DNA of 64,000 bases from Rhodospirillaceae bacterium (GCA_008012315.1 SSEL01000014.1:1-64000), one strand, 5' to 3'. Shown: positions 8,460-17,665, counted from the stretch's first letter. The notes: generated by a model from the letters alone, not told the origin. A program made the numbers and translations.

Positions 8460-9413
8460 ATGTTCAAGCCGCTCCACATCGTTCCGGCCGGTACGCGCAT
8501 CGATTTCATGCGCTATCACAAGATCACCTTTGCGATTTCTGTGCTCATGGTCATCGCCTCGATCGTGCTGTTCTTCGTCCGCGGGCTGAATTACGGCATC
8601 GATTTCGAAGGCGGTATCCTGATGGAAGTTCGTGGTCAGCAGACCGTCGATCTGGGCGATATGCGCGAGAAATTGAATAATCTCGACCTGGGTGAAATTT
8701 CACTCCAGCAGTTCGGCGACGCCAAGGATGTCCTGGTCCGTATTCCGCTGCAGAAGGTGAACGATGCCGCAGCCCAGCAGGCTGCCGTACAGAAGATCAA
8801 GGATACCCTGGGGGCCAATTGGGAATATCGCCGGACCGAAACGGTCGGTCCGAAATTCGGCGACGAGCTGAAATCCGGCACCGCCTGGGCCTTCGGTTTG
8901 GCCATACTCGGCATCATGGCCTATGTTTGGTTCCGCTATGAATGGCAATTCGGCGTCAATGCGCTGCTGGCCCTGTTCCATGACGTCATCACGACGATCG
9001 GTCTCTTCTCCCTGCTGAGGATCGAATTCAATCTGACGATCGTCGCGGCGGTGCTGACCATTGCCGGCTATTCGGTCAACGATACGGTCGTCATCTATGA
9101 CCGCATTCGTCATGACCTGCACCGATACAAGAAAATGCCGTTGGGCGAATTGATCAATCTCGCCTTGAACACGACGCTGAGCCGGACGACGGTGACCAGC
9201 GGTTTGACGCTGCTTTCGGTGCTCGCCCTCTACATTTTCGGTGGCGAGGTTCTCCACGGATTCTCCATTGCGCTGATCTGGGGCATTATCATCGGCACCT
9301 ATTCGACGATCTGCGTCGCCACCCCGTTGCTCCTTTACATGAAGCTTCGTCCTGTCCAGGCGAAGGAAGAGACTTCGCCACGGCCTGACGAAGGTGCCGT
9401 GAAGCGCGGATGA
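8460..9413 (+). CDS. secF: Protein translocase subunit SecF
   Basis: A 317-residue partner of SecD with six membrane helices. The family motif GLNYGIDFEGGILMEV follows the first helix, and the segment AGYSVNDTVVIYDRIRHDL contains the conserved Asp-Arg residues of TM4. AGAGG lies eight bases before ATG 8460. It is in the same operon as secD, and the Mth938-domain gene follows after about 100 bases. Confidence 0.98.
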   Translation: MFKPLHIVPAGTRIDFMRYHKITFAISVLMVIASIVLFFVRGLNYGIDFEGGILMEVRGQQTVDLGDMREKLNNLDLGEISLQQFGDAKDVLVRIPLQKVNDAAAQQAAVQKIKDTLGANWEYRRTETVGPKFGDELKSGTAWAFGLAILGIMAYVWFRYEWQFGVNALLALFHDVITTIGLFSLLRIEFNLTIVAAVLTIAGYSVNDTVVIYDRIRHDLHRYKKMPLGELINLALNTTLSRTTVTSGLTLLSVLALYIFGGEVLHGFSIALIWGIIIGTYSTICVATPLLLYMKLRPVQAKEETSPRPDEGAVKRG

Positions 9414-9511
9414 AACCGGCGCGGATGAACCAATTGGGCCTCGGGACGTTTTCCTTTTGAACGTTCCATTCAGAGCGTTCGGTACGCTCACGTAATCACA
9501 AGGAGGCTGTC

Positions 9512-9895
9512 ATGGATGTGACGCCCCTCATTCCCGAAGGCCGGCAAATTGTCGAAGCCTATGGCGATGGCGGATTCAAGGTTTCCGGCAAGGCCTATCA
9601 AGGCGCTGTCCAGGTGTTCCCCGGACGTACGCTGCCCTGGGGTGCGCTGGATTTTGCTAATCTGACGGTTGAGGATTTCGCCGTCATCATCGAAGCCGGC
9701 CGGTCGGGTGACGTATCGCTGATGCTGCTGGGCAGCGGTGCGCGGATGCAGATGTTGCCGTCGCAACTGCGCCAAGCCTTGCGCCAGGCAGGGATCGTCA
9801 CGGAAGTGATGGATACGGGGGCCGCCTGCCGTACGTATAATGTCTTGATGGCCGAAGGGCGGCTGGTCGCCGCAGCCTTGCTGCCGGTCGATTGA
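9512..9895 (+). CDS. Mth938-like domain protein (NDUFAF3 homologue)
   Basis: A 127-residue soluble protein matching the DUF498/Mth938 fold: an N-terminal GRQIVEAYGDGGFKVSGKAYQG, then LLLGSGARMQMLPSQLRQALRQAGI and the closing TGAACRTYNVLMAEGRLVAAALLPVD. In mitochondria the homologue NDUFAF3 helps assemble complex I. In alphaproteobacteria the gene commonly follows secDF, as here. AAGGAGG in front of ATG 9512 is a strong ribosome binding site. The function in bacteria is not established; a complex I assembly role is inferred. Confidence 0.9.
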   Translation: MDVTPLIPEGRQIVEAYGDGGFKVSGKAYQGAVQVFPGRTLPWGALDFANLTVEDFAVIIEAGRSGDVSLMLLGSGARMQMLPSQLRQALRQAGIVTEVMDTGAACRTYNVLMAEGRLVAAALLPVD

Positions 9896-9931
9896 CCGGT
9901 CTGTGCCGATAATAGCAAGGAGCGCAAAACA

Positions 9932-9956
9932 AAACGGGGACCATCGGCCCCCGTTT
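9932..9956 (-). terminator. Rho-independent terminator of sodB
   Basis: AAACGGGG and CCCCGTTT form a perfect eight-base-pair stem. Read on the minus strand the stem is followed by TTTTGTTTTG, so it terminates sodB. On the plus strand the T-run is short, so it may also slow transcription leaving the Mth938 gene. Confidence 0.8.
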
Positions 9957-9978
9957 CGCTGATCGGCTCAAGCTGAGA

Positions 9979-10560
9979 TCAGGCGAAATTCTTCGCCACG
10001 AAATCCCAATTGACCAGATTCCAGAACGCACCGACATAGTCGGGGCGCTTATTGCGATAGTCGATGTAATAGGCATGTTCCCAAACATCGCAGGTCAGCA
10101 GCGGCTTATCCGCCGTGGTCAGCGGGGTCTGGGCATTGCTGGTGCTGGCGAAATCCAGCGAACCGTCAGACTTCTTGACCAGCCAAGCCCAACCCGAACC
10201 GAAGGTGCCAACGGCAACTTTGGTGAACTCGGCCTTGAAGGTATCGAACGATCCCCATTTCTTGTTGATCGCATCGGCCAGCGCGCCGCTCGGCTGTCCG
10301 CCGCCCTTCGGCGACAGGCAATGCCAATAGAAGGTATGGTTCCAGACCTGGGCCGCATTGTTGAAGACGCCACCGGAAGACTTCTTGATGATGTCTTCGA
10401 GCGAGGCGTTCTCGAATTCGGTGCCCTTGATCAGGTTGTTGAGGTTGGTGACATAGGTCTGGTGATGCTTGCCGTAATGATATTCCAAGGTTTCCTTGGA
10501 GATATGCGGCTGCAGCGCATCGAGCGCGTAAGGAAGCTCGGGGAGGGTATGAGTCGTCAT
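9979..10560 (-). CDS. sodB: Superoxide dismutase [Fe]
   Basis: A 193-residue cytoplasmic enzyme dismutating superoxide to oxygen and peroxide. The metal ligands are visible as His28 ([12 protein letters not shown]), His75 ([11 protein letters not shown]), Asp158 and His162 ([12 protein letters not shown]). Gln71 in NNAAQVWNH is the position that marks iron-type rather than manganese-type enzymes. AGAAAGGTACACCA precedes ATG 10560. It is inverted relative to its neighbours and separates the two complex I assembly factor homologues. Confidence 0.97.
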   Translation of the reverse strand: MTTHTLPELPYALDALQPHISKETLEYHYGKHHQTYVTNLNNLIKGTEFENASLEDIIKKSSGGVFNNAAQVWNHTFYWHCLSPKGGGQPSGALADAINKKWGSFDTFKAEFTKVAVGTFGSGWAWLVKKSDGSLDFASTSNAQTPLTTADKPLLTCDVWEHAYYIDYRNKRPDYVGAFWNLVNWDFVAKNFA

Positions 10561-10952
10561 TGGTGTACCTTTCTTTTTGTTGGCAGGTCTTTCTCCGTGA
10601 CGGGGTGATTCCTAGCCTCATCTGCTCTCAGTTTCATCCCTAAATTCAGCTAGGTTATTGCCGATCGCCACCGGGATCTCGGTGGGTGACAAGATCAAGT
10701 CCGCGGTGTGTCGGTGCCGCGACGTGAACTTCATGTTCCTTGCTGAGAGATGGCGGTTATCGCGTGTTTCTCTGACAACCGGCGGAACGTCCCTAAGGCT
10801 CATTGATCACGGAAATGTGAAGATGCTTGAGCGCACGCCGCACGGCGAGAATTTCGCCCATTTTTCAACTCCCGCATGTTAGTAGGCAGGCAGACTTGGC
10901 GCCGCCGCCGAAATAACATGAATTGTGTGTAATATTATATCGGACATCTGAT
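10561..10952. other. Intergenic region between sodB and the phytoene synthase-fold gene
   Basis: About 390 bases without a convincing gene. It must hold the divergent promoters of sodB and the next gene. I see a short hairpin, CCACCG-GGATCT-CGGTGG near 10672-10689, and an AT-rich patch just before the plus-strand gene, but no recognisable operator or RNA. Short open frames here lack ribosome binding sites and family resemblance. Confidence 0.5.
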
Positions 10953-11798
10953 TTGACCCTCGATCCGACATATTGCCTCGAACAGCTGGGACGGTGGGAT
11001 CGCGATCGTTATCTGGCGATCCTGGCCTCGCCGAATGGGTTGCGTGCGCCTTTTGCGGTCCTGGCTGCCTTCAATCTGGAACTGGCCCGCGTCAGTGACT
11101 CGGTATCCGAACAGATGCTGGGCCTGATCCGCCTGCAGTGGTGGCGCGATGTCCTGGGTGAGATCGCTGGCGGCGGCATGGTGCGTCGCCATGCCGTATC
11201 GACCCCGCTGGCCGAGATTGTCCGCCAGCACCATCTGCCGATCGACCTGCTCGAGGCCATGATCTCGGCACGCGAGAACGACATCGATCCCGAGGTGGCG
11301 ATGTCCTTGGACGAGACTGAAGCCTATCTCGATGCCACGGCCGGCAATCTCATCCGTCTGTCGCTTCAGGTATCGGGACTGGCGGCAGGGCAGGGCAGGG
11401 TGACGGAGATGGCGCGGCATGCCGGCATCGCTTACGGCTTGACGGGATTGATCCGTGCGACCTTGTTCCATGCGCAATCCCGGCGGCTGCTCCTGCCGCG
11501 CGATGTATTGCAGCGGCATGGTGTCGATGCGGATCGACTTGCCGAGCTGAAACCCCAGGCCGCTTTGCCTTTGGCGATTGCCGATCTGGCGCAGCACGCT
11601 TTTGGTCATCTCGACAGATTGCGGGCGCTGACACCACCCCGCCAAGCCGTGCCGGCTTTGCTGATCGCCCGCCTTGCCGCGCGTCAGCTTGAGCGTTTGA
11701 AGCAGGGCGGCTACGATCTGTTCGATTACGGCAATATCGCCAACGCGCCGACCGATATCTGGCGATTGTTGGCGGCCCGTTTTATCGGACGCCTGTAG
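10953..11798 (+). CDS. Squalene/phytoene synthase-fold protein (NDUFAF6-like)
   Basis: About 281 residues with the squalene/phytoene synthase fold: DRYLAILASPNGLRAPFAVLAAFNLELARV, LGLIRLQWWRDVL and YLDATAGNLIRLSLQV. The paired Asp-rich motifs of true prenyl synthases are not evident, as in NDUFAF6, a mitochondrial complex I assembly factor. I infer an assembly role, not terpene synthesis. No ATG is available; TTG 10953 has GGAC upstream, while TTG 10923 is possible but has no ribosome binding site. It is followed after 30 bases by the BKACE gene. Confidence 0.82.
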   Translation: MTLDPTYCLEQLGRWDRDRYLAILASPNGLRAPFAVLAAFNLELARVSDSVSEQMLGLIRLQWWRDVLGEIAGGGMVRRHAVSTPLAEIVRQHHLPIDLLEAMISARENDIDPEVAMSLDETEAYLDATAGNLIRLSLQVSGLAAGQGRVTEMARHAGIAYGLTGLIRATLFHAQSRRLLLPRDVLQRHGVDADRLAELKPQAALPLAIADLAQHAFGHLDRLRALTPPRQAVPALLIARLAARQLERLKQGGYDLFDYGNIANAPTDIWRLLAARFIGRL

Positions 11799-11828
11799 CC
11801 GCCATAAAAATCTGGGGAGAGCGGGGAT

Positions 11829-12662
11829 ATGAGTAAGCCAGCGATCATTTCCGTTGCCATCACGGGCAGCCAGCCGACCAAGGCGCAGAATGCCGCGGTG
11901 CCGATCTCTCCCGCCGAACAGGTTGAAAGCACCCATGCGGCCTACGAAGCAGGTGCGGCGCTGGTGCATATTCATGTGCGGGACGGCGATGGCAAACCAA
12001 GCTCCGATGCCGCGCTGTTTGCCGAGGTCCAGGCCGGAATCCGCAAACACTGCCCCGATATGATCATCCAGCATTCGACCGGCGGCCGGGGGCGTAATGC
12101 GACGGAACGCGGTTCCTGTATCGCCCTGAAGCCGGATATGTGTTCGCTGGCGACGGGCTCGGTCAATTTCGCCAGCATCATCTATGAGAATCCACCGCAA
12201 TTGGTGGAGGACATGGCCAAAGCCATGCTGGAAAACGACGTGAAGCCGGAATGCGAGCTGTTCGATCTGGCTATGCTCTATAATACGCGCAGCCTGCTGG
12301 ATCGTGGGCTGCTCAAAGGCCCCGCTCATGTGCAATTCGTATTGGGTATTCCGAATGCTTTGCCGGCCCGGGAAAAGGTGCTCGATTTCATGATCGAGGA
12401 ACTGGCGGAGGTCCTGCCCGGTGCGACCTGGACGGCGGCGGGAATCGGCCGCGGTCAGTTGGAAGTCAATCACTGGGCGCTCAAGCGCGGCGGCCATGCG
12501 CGGACCGGCCTTGAAGACAATATTTATTTCGAGAAGGGGCGGCTCGCCGCCAGCAATGCGGAGCTGGTGAAACGGGTTGCCGATCTCTGCGGCAAATTCG
12601 ACCGTCATCCCGCCAGCGCTGCCGAAGCCCGTCAATTGCTCTCGCTGCCGGCGGCAGCTTAA
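11829..12662 (+). CDS. Beta-keto acid cleavage enzyme family protein (BKACE, DUF849)
   Basis: A 277-residue TIM-barrel enzyme of the family typified by 3-keto-5-aminohexanoate cleavage enzyme, which condenses a beta-keto acid with acetyl-CoA to give acetoacetate and a new CoA ester. The zinc ligands His47 and His49 are in LVHIHVRDGDG, with a third acidic ligand likely in GHARTGLEDNIYF. The barrel also shows QHSTGGRG and AAGIGRGQLEVN. The family has many substrates (aminohexanoate, dehydrocarnitine, beta-ketoglutarate and others) and the neighbours do not decide between them. A strong GGAGAG ribosome binding site precedes ATG 11829. Confidence 0.9.
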   Translation: MSKPAIISVAITGSQPTKAQNAAVPISPAEQVESTHAAYEAGAALVHIHVRDGDGKPSSDAALFAEVQAGIRKHCPDMIIQHSTGGRGRNATERGSCIALKPDMCSLATGSVNFASIIYENPPQLVEDMAKAMLENDVKPECELFDLAMLYNTRSLLDRGLLKGPAHVQFVLGIPNALPAREKVLDFMIEELAEVLPGATWTAAGIGRGQLEVNHWALKRGGHARTGLEDNIYFEKGRLAASNAELVKRVADLCGKFDRHPASAAEARQLLSLPAAA

Positions 12663-12671
12663 CAGGCGCGC

Positions 12672-13328
12672 TCAGTCAGCAGCGACGACGCTATGCACGA
12701 GGGTCCGGCGGTCGCGCAGGGCATTGGCGGCTTTCACGCTGTCACCGCCACGTTCGGGCCGCAGCACATAGCTGCCGTCGCTGGCCGGACCATCGACCAC
12801 CCGAAGCTGCAAGCTGCGCAGTAAATCGCCGATATCGGCGGCACCCGCTTCCGGCCGGAAGGTGACGCGCAGATCTTCCGCCGTGGCGGTAAACAGGATG
12901 GCCGGTGTCAAAGGCCGGCCCAGCATGCTTTCCGCCTGGCGATACACCCACCAGAGCGCTGTTGCCGATATGAGCGCAACCAGGAAAGCGGCGAGTAATC
13001 CCAGTTGCGCGAACCGCCAGCGCCGCCGTTCCGTCAGCCGGCGCTGGCGGTTGCCTTTGTCAGAGCTGGCATCGGATTGACCCTGGCGTGCGGTATCGAT
13101 GTCCCGCAGCAAGCGTTGCAGTTCCCGCTTCTCGCTATCGACATCGAGCGGCTGTGACAGGATCGAGGTTAATTGCGCCCGCAACAAAGCGGTATCGCGC
13201 AGGGCGGTTTCGACAGACGTATCGTCGGCCCGGGTCTCAGCCGTTGGTTTCGACGCCTGGGCCGATGCTGCCGGCGGATGAGTCGTCTCCTGCTGGCCAT
13301 AGAAGTTGATGCGATCCGCGTTCTTCAT
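12672..13328 (-). CDS. Membrane-anchored protein of unknown function
   Basis: I do not recognise this gene. From ATG 13328 it gives 218 residues: a hydrophilic, Ala/Thr/Asp-rich N-terminus, a likely coiled-coil (SEKRELQRLLRDIDTARQG), a basic patch RRLTERRRWRF, one membrane helix (LGLLAAFLVALISATALWWV), and a C-terminal globular domain ending in LQLRVVDGPASDGSYVLRPE. That last domain resembles the extracytoplasmic part of some anti-sigma-factor-like proteins, but there is no zinc-finger motif, so I do not assign the role. The frame is open to 13478; in-frame ATGs at 13364 and 13385 also lack a clear ribosome binding site. Confidence 0.6.
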   Translation of the reverse strand: MKNADRINFYGQQETTHPPAASAQASKPTAETRADDTSVETALRDTALLRAQLTSILSQPLDVDSEKRELQRLLRDIDTARQGQSDASSDKGNRQRRLTERRRWRFAQLGLLAAFLVALISATALWWVYRQAESMLGRPLTPAILFTATAEDLRVTFRPEAGAADIGDLLRSLQLRVVDGPASDGSYVLRPERGGDSVKAANALRDRRTLVHSVVAAD

Positions 13329-13498
13329 ACCGCGCGCCGCCGATCCTTGCCCCCAATGCGCCATATCATAGCAAGCCGCCGGCATAAGATAAATATCCCA
13401 GGAAATATCATCGGATGGCAGAGAATGCATGTTACATGGCATTGCTGCCAAAGCCGCCAAGGTTGATGATGGCGGCATCTATCGATTGGAGGTCGGCA

Positions 13499-14530
13499 AT
13501 GTCCGATATCGGCAAGGGTCGCGCTCGGCAATCTTCCGCGCGAAAGCGGGCGCCGCGAGTTGTCCGCATGTTCGTCTTTCCGGATGCGCATCTGCTGGAT
13601 ATTTCGGGGCCCATGTCGCTCTTTGCCTCAGCAAATGAACTGGCTGGATATCACGCTTACGATGTCGCATTGATCGCCCGTCAGGCGGGACCGATCCGCA
13701 GCAGTGCTGGCATCGACTTGATGGCGGGGTTCGGCATCGGCGACAAACTGCCGCGGATCGATACCTTGCTGGTCTCGGGCGGCCGGGGTGTCGATGCGCT
13801 GCTGTCGGATCGCAAGATCCTTGCCTGGCTGCGGCAACAGGCGGCGAAGGTCCGCCGCATGGCATCAGTTTGCAGCGGCGCGCTGTTGCTGGCCGAGGCC
13901 GGATTGCTGAAGGGGCGGCGGGCGGTCACACATTGGGACCGCTGCGACCGGATGGCCGCGCGATATCCCGATATCAAGGTTGAGCGCGACCCGCTGTTCG
14001 TGCGCGATGGCAAATTCTATTCCTCCGCCGGGATTTCCGCCGGAATGGATCTGGCCCTGGCGCTCATCGAAGAGGATCTCGGTGCCGACGTCGCCCATGA
14101 GCTGGCCCGGGAATTCGTCCTCTACATGCGGCGCAGCGGTGGCCAGGCCCAGTTCAGCCCGGCTTTGCGGGCGCAGGTGACGGCGCCCGGCAAGATCAAG
14201 GCCTTGCAGGCATGGATCCTGGCGCATCTGCATCTGCCGCTGACGGTGGACGATCTCGCAGCCCAGGCCGCCATGAGCCCGCGCCATTTCGCGCGGCGCT
14301 TCACCCTGGAAACCGGCATGACGCCGGCAGCTTTCGTGGCGGCGGCGCGGTTGGATGGGGCCCGGCAGGCCCTGGCATCAAGCGATGCGCAACTCGATGA
14401 CGTGGCGCATCGCCTGGGTTTCGGCAGTGCCGAGCGGCTCAGGCGCACCTTTTTGCGCCATCTATCGGTGACGCCGACCCAGTTTCGCGATCATTTCCAG
14501 CTTTCGGGAGGCCATAGCGATGTCCGCTGA
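13499..14530 (+). CDS. GlxA-type transcriptional regulator (DJ-1/PfpI domain plus AraC helix-turn-helix)
   Basis: A 343-residue regulator. The N-terminal DJ-1/PfpI domain (about residues 20-190) contains RRMASVCSGALLLAEAGLL with the nucleophile-elbow cysteine and AVTHWDRCDRM. The C-terminal AraC domain (about 230-330) holds two helix-turn-helix units, TVDDLAAQAAMSPRHFARRF and LDDVAHRLGFGSAERLRRTF. GGAGG six bases before ATG 13499 fixes the start. The stop overlaps the start of the next gene, another DJ-1/PfpI protein, so the two are translationally coupled and probably act in one pathway. The ligand is unknown. Confidence 0.92.
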   Translation: MSDIGKGRARQSSARKRAPRVVRMFVFPDAHLLDISGPMSLFASANELAGYHAYDVALIARQAGPIRSSAGIDLMAGFGIGDKLPRIDTLLVSGGRGVDALLSDRKILAWLRQQAAKVRRMASVCSGALLLAEAGLLKGRRAVTHWDRCDRMAARYPDIKVERDPLFVRDGKFYSSAGISAGMDLALALIEEDLGADVAHELAREFVLYMRRSGGQAQFSPALRAQVTAPGKIKALQAWILAHLHLPLTVDDLAAQAAMSPRHFARRFTLETGMTPAAFVAAARLDGARQALASSDAQLDDVAHRLGFGSAERLRRTFLRHLSVTPTQFRDHFQLSGGHSDVR

Positions 14531-15140
14531 GACAATGTCTGCTGACACAAAGACTGTCATGCTTCTGCTTTTTCCCGATGTCGAGGTTCTGGATTTCGCC
14601 GGTCCATTCGAAGTCTTCTCGGTGGCGGCGCAAAATGCGGCGCCACGGTCGATCCGGGCGATGACCGTCGCCCATCGCCAGGAACAGCTTGCCGCCGTCG
14701 GCGGTCTCAAGGTGGTGCCCGATCACGATTTTGCATCAGCACCGCAAGCGGATGTGTTGCTGGTGCCAGGCGGCAGGGGAAGCCGTCATGCCGTGCAAGA
14801 TGAAGCGGTGCTGGCATGGTTGCAAAAGCAGGCGGCGGGCGCCGAGATCGTCGCCAGTATCTGTACCGGCGCCCTGCTGTTGGGACGCTTGGGTTTGCTG
14901 GACGGGCTGCGCGCGACGACACATTGGGGCGCCATCGACCTGTTGCGGGAAATCGCACCGCGCAGCGAGGTCCTGACCGAGACACGCTTCGTCGACAACG
15001 GGAAATACCTGACCTCGGCAGGCATCTCGGCCGGCATCGATATGTCACTCTATCTGGTGAGCCGACTATATGGAGCCAGGCTTGCGGCGCAGACAGCGCG
15101 GGAGATGGAATATGATTGGCGGGTGCGGCAGCCCGGATAA
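14520..15140 (+). CDS. DJ-1/PfpI family protein (isonitrile hydratase-like)
   Basis: A 206-residue single-domain protein. The fold is shown by KTVMLLLFPDVEVLDFAGPFEVF, DVLLVPGGRGSRHAV and the elbow VASICTGALLLGRLGLLDG, followed by THWG, which matches the isonitrile hydratase/ThiJ subgroup. GGGAGG lies before ATG 14520, inside the end of the preceding regulator gene, with 11 bases of overlap. It resembles the N-terminal domain of that regulator, suggesting a duplicated ligand-binding or enzymatic module. The actual reaction is not known. Confidence 0.9.
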   Translation: MSAETMSADTKTVMLLLFPDVEVLDFAGPFEVFSVAAQNAAPRSIRAMTVAHRQEQLAAVGGLKVVPDHDFASAPQADVLLVPGGRGSRHAVQDEAVLAWLQKQAAGAEIVASICTGALLLGRLGLLDGLRATTHWGAIDLLREIAPRSEVLTETRFVDNGKYLTSAGISAGIDMSLYLVSRLYGARLAAQTAREMEYDWRVRQPG

Positions 15141-15350
15141 ACCGGCTATTGCGCAACCGCGTCGATCGCGGCGGCGGCAAATCGGGTGTTCGTCGGGCAG
15201 CAAGTCGCGTTAGCCGGGCATTGTCGATACGCGCGGGAAAGCTACCTGCCAGCGATAGCTGCTCTCTCCACTACTTTTATTCCAATGCTGCGATAACCGG
15301 TGGCATGCGGTAACCAGTGGGTTACAGTATCCTGAACGGGAAGTGATTCT

Positions 15351-16340
15351 GTGCGGGTAAGCGGCATGAATTCGGTGGTTAATTGCGCCATTTATGAGGA
15401 TGGGCGCAAGCTTCGGGATCTCGATATAAATGATGCCGAGCAAATGAAAACCTCGGCCGGCCAGTTGATCTGGATTGGTCTCCTGGAGCCCAGCCAGGAA
15501 ATGCTGGCGCCATTGCAACGGCAATTTGGCCTGCACGATCTGGCCATCGAAGATGCCTATCGGGCACATCAGCGACCGAAGCTCGAAGTCTATGGCGACA
15601 CCGTCTTCGTGGTGATGAAGACCTGTCAGTGGCTGGATGGCGAACTGGCCTTGGGCGAAACCTGTTTCTTCGTGGGCCGGGGATATCTGATCTCCGTGCG
15701 ACACGGAAAGTCGCTGAGTTATCGGCCGGTTCGCGAACGCTGCGAAAACGCTCCGGGGAAGTTGAAGAAAGGCGAAGATTTCATCCTCTATGCCTTGATG
15801 GATTTCATCGTCGACAATTATTTCCCTGTCGTCGATGCCCTCGAGGAAAAGGTCGAAGAATTGGAAGACGCCATTTTCGAGAGCCGGGATCGGCACCGGG
15901 ACATCTTGTCGGAAATCTCCGTTTTGCGCCGTGATCTCCTGGCGATGCGCCATGCGGTGGCGCCGCTGCCGGATATCTGCCAGCGGATTATCCGCTTCGA
16001 CGTGCCGACGATGGACAAGAACACGCAGCCTTATTTCCGCGACATCTATGATCACACCAATATCCTGATGGACCGCATCGAGGCCTTGCGGGAAACGGTG
16101 AAATCGGTTGTCGATTCCAAGATGCTCATGGTGTCGATGCGGCAGAACGAGGTGATGCGCAAGCTTGCCGCCTGGGCCGCCATGCTGGCGGTCCCGACGG
16201 CGGTGGCCGGCATTTACGGGATGAATTTCAGCAATATGCCGGAACTGACCTGGCGTTATGGCTATTTTGCCGTGCTGGGCGTGATCGTCGTGATCTGCAT
16301 TGGCTTGTTCTGGCGCTTCAAGCGATCCGGCTGGCTGTAA
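15351..16340 (+). CDS. CorA family divalent metal transporter
   Basis: A 329-residue homopentameric Mg2+/Co2+ channel-type protein. A long N-terminal cytoplasmic alpha/beta domain and a long helix (residues about 150-260) precede two C-terminal membrane helices, with the signature YGMNF after the first and a basic tail. The start is GTG 15351, which has an excellent ribosome binding site (GGGAAGTGA, seven of nine matches); ATG 15366 is a weaker alternative. A second, divergent CorA-family gene lies at 44064. No structured leader is apparent here. Confidence 0.93.
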   Translation: MRVSGMNSVVNCAIYEDGRKLRDLDINDAEQMKTSAGQLIWIGLLEPSQEMLAPLQRQFGLHDLAIEDAYRAHQRPKLEVYGDTVFVVMKTCQWLDGELALGETCFFVGRGYLISVRHGKSLSYRPVRERCENAPGKLKKGEDFILYALMDFIVDNYFPVVDALEEKVEELEDAIFESRDRHRDILSEISVLRRDLLAMRHAVAPLPDICQRIIRFDVPTMDKNTQPYFRDIYDHTNILMDRIEALRETVKSVVDSKMLMVSMRQNEVMRKLAAWAAMLAVPTAVAGIYGMNFSNMPELTWRYGYFAVLGVIVVICIGLFWRFKRSGWL

Positions 16341-16349
16341 CCGGACAGT

Positions 16350-17540
16350 TCACGTTTCGCTGCACAGGTCGCTTTCGGTCGCACGGCGGCGCTTGCGAAG
16401 GGCAAACAGGCTGGCGACCAGCAGCACAACGGCCCCGAGTGTCAGGATGATGCTGAAGCCAAGGTCCCGGGAGATATCCATCGCGGCACCGGTAATGACC
16501 GGGCCGGTGGTGCTGCCCAGTTCGAAGACCATGATGAAGGCGGTGTTGGCAACGCCGACATCTTGTGCCTTGAACCGGTCGCCGATCATCGCGACGGACA
16601 AGGTATATAAGCCGTAAACGGATCCACCCCACAGGAACAGCAGGATATAGAGCGGTATCGTCTGGGCGATGACCAGCGGTAAAAGAAGCGCGCCGCCGAG
16701 AGAGATGAGCGTGCAGGCGATGAGGATGACCGGCCGGCCCAGCCGGTCGGCAATCCAGCCCAGGGGCAGCTGCAGAAAGATATTGCCGCTGATGAACAAA
16801 CTGACCATCAGCAGGGCGTCTTTCTCGGCGATGCCGAGGCGCAGTGCCTGGATCGGCAGCTGGGTATAGACCGACATATCAAGGAAGCCGCTGACCGCCG
16901 CCGCCAGCATGATCAGGGGCGAAAGGCGCATGATCTTGAAGATGCTTGTCTCGCCATGATGGGAGATCGAAGGCGTGACGCGGCCGATGAAAAGGATCGG
17001 TGTTACGGATATACCGATACAAGCGGCGATCACGACAAATGGCAGCGCACCATCCGTGCCGGTCTGCTGCAGCACGATCGGCCCCACTGTGAAGCCGGCC
17101 GCCATGGTCATGGCATAGAGCGCCATGACCTTTCCCCGGTTCTGTTCGGTGGTCAGGATGTTGATCCAGCTTTCCGTCGCGACCCAATGGCCGGCCAAGG
17201 CCATGCCCATGATGAAGCGCAGGATGAACCAGCTCGGCATTGGCGGCAGGACCGCCATCAGCAAGGTGGCGATGACGGCGATGGAGAAGCCGGTATAGAT
17301 GACGCGCAAGGCGCCGAAGCGCCCCAGGATGCGTGGCAGGAAGGGTCCGACGGTCATCACGGCCATGGCAAACATGGCGGCATGCAGGCCGATCAGCCAA
17401 GGCGGCGTCCCCATCTGCTCGAGGCGAACCGAGACCAGGGGTACGACCGCGCCGAAACCGATCACCACGCCGATCGTGCTGGCGATGATCGCCAGCAAGG
17501 CCCTGCGTCGTTCCGCTGCGGTATAGTTGATTTCACTCAT
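16350..17540 (-). CDS. MFS transporter (YcaD-like)
   Basis: A 396-residue permease with 12 predicted membrane helices. The segment ESWINILTTEQNRGKVMALY is the pattern of the YcaD subgroup of major facilitators, and DRLGRPVIL is the typical loop motif of the second half. The start is ATG 17540; the open frame reaches 17630 but the added residues are arginine-rich and unlike an MFS N-terminus. It follows the LysR gene on the same strand after 125 bases and converges with the CorA gene. The substrate cannot be deduced. Confidence 0.9.
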   Translation of the reverse strand: MSEINYTAAERRRALLAIIASTIGVVIGFGAVVPLVSVRLEQMGTPPWLIGLHAAMFAMAVMTVGPFLPRILGRFGALRVIYTGFSIAVIATLLMAVLPPMPSWFILRFIMGMALAGHWVATESWINILTTEQNRGKVMALYAMTMAAGFTVGPIVLQQTGTDGALPFVVIAACIGISVTPILFIGRVTPSISHHGETSIFKIMRLSPLIMLAAAVSGFLDMSVYTQLPIQALRLGIAEKDALLMVSLFISGNIFLQLPLGWIADRLGRPVILIACTLISLGGALLLPLVIAQTIPLYILLFLWGGSVYGLYTLSVAMIGDRFKAQDVGVANTAFIMVFELGSTTGPVITGAAMDISRDLGFSIILTLGAVVLLVASLFALRKRRRATESDLCSET

Positions 17541-17665
17541 ACGCCGTCTCAAAGCCTGAGAGATACCTATTCTCCTAGCTCTAGCAGCGCCATGTGACAG
17601 TTGTCGATGCTGCCGCCTGCATAAAGGCAATGCAATGCGGCCATAGCGATGGCAGGCGGATAACC

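Noticed and set aside
6458-8509. Open frame of 683 codons on the minus strand across yajC and secD
   Set aside because: Antisense to two certain genes, Arg/Asp/His-rich product with no family pattern.
10953-11798. Phytoene or squalene synthase for carotenoids or hopanoids
   Set aside because: The Asp-rich catalytic motifs are not evident and no terpene genes are nearby; context favours the NDUFAF6-like group.
10935-12635. Open frame of 566 codons on the minus strand
   Set aside because: Antisense to the phytoene synthase-fold and BKACE genes, both of which show clear family motifs; no ribosome binding site.
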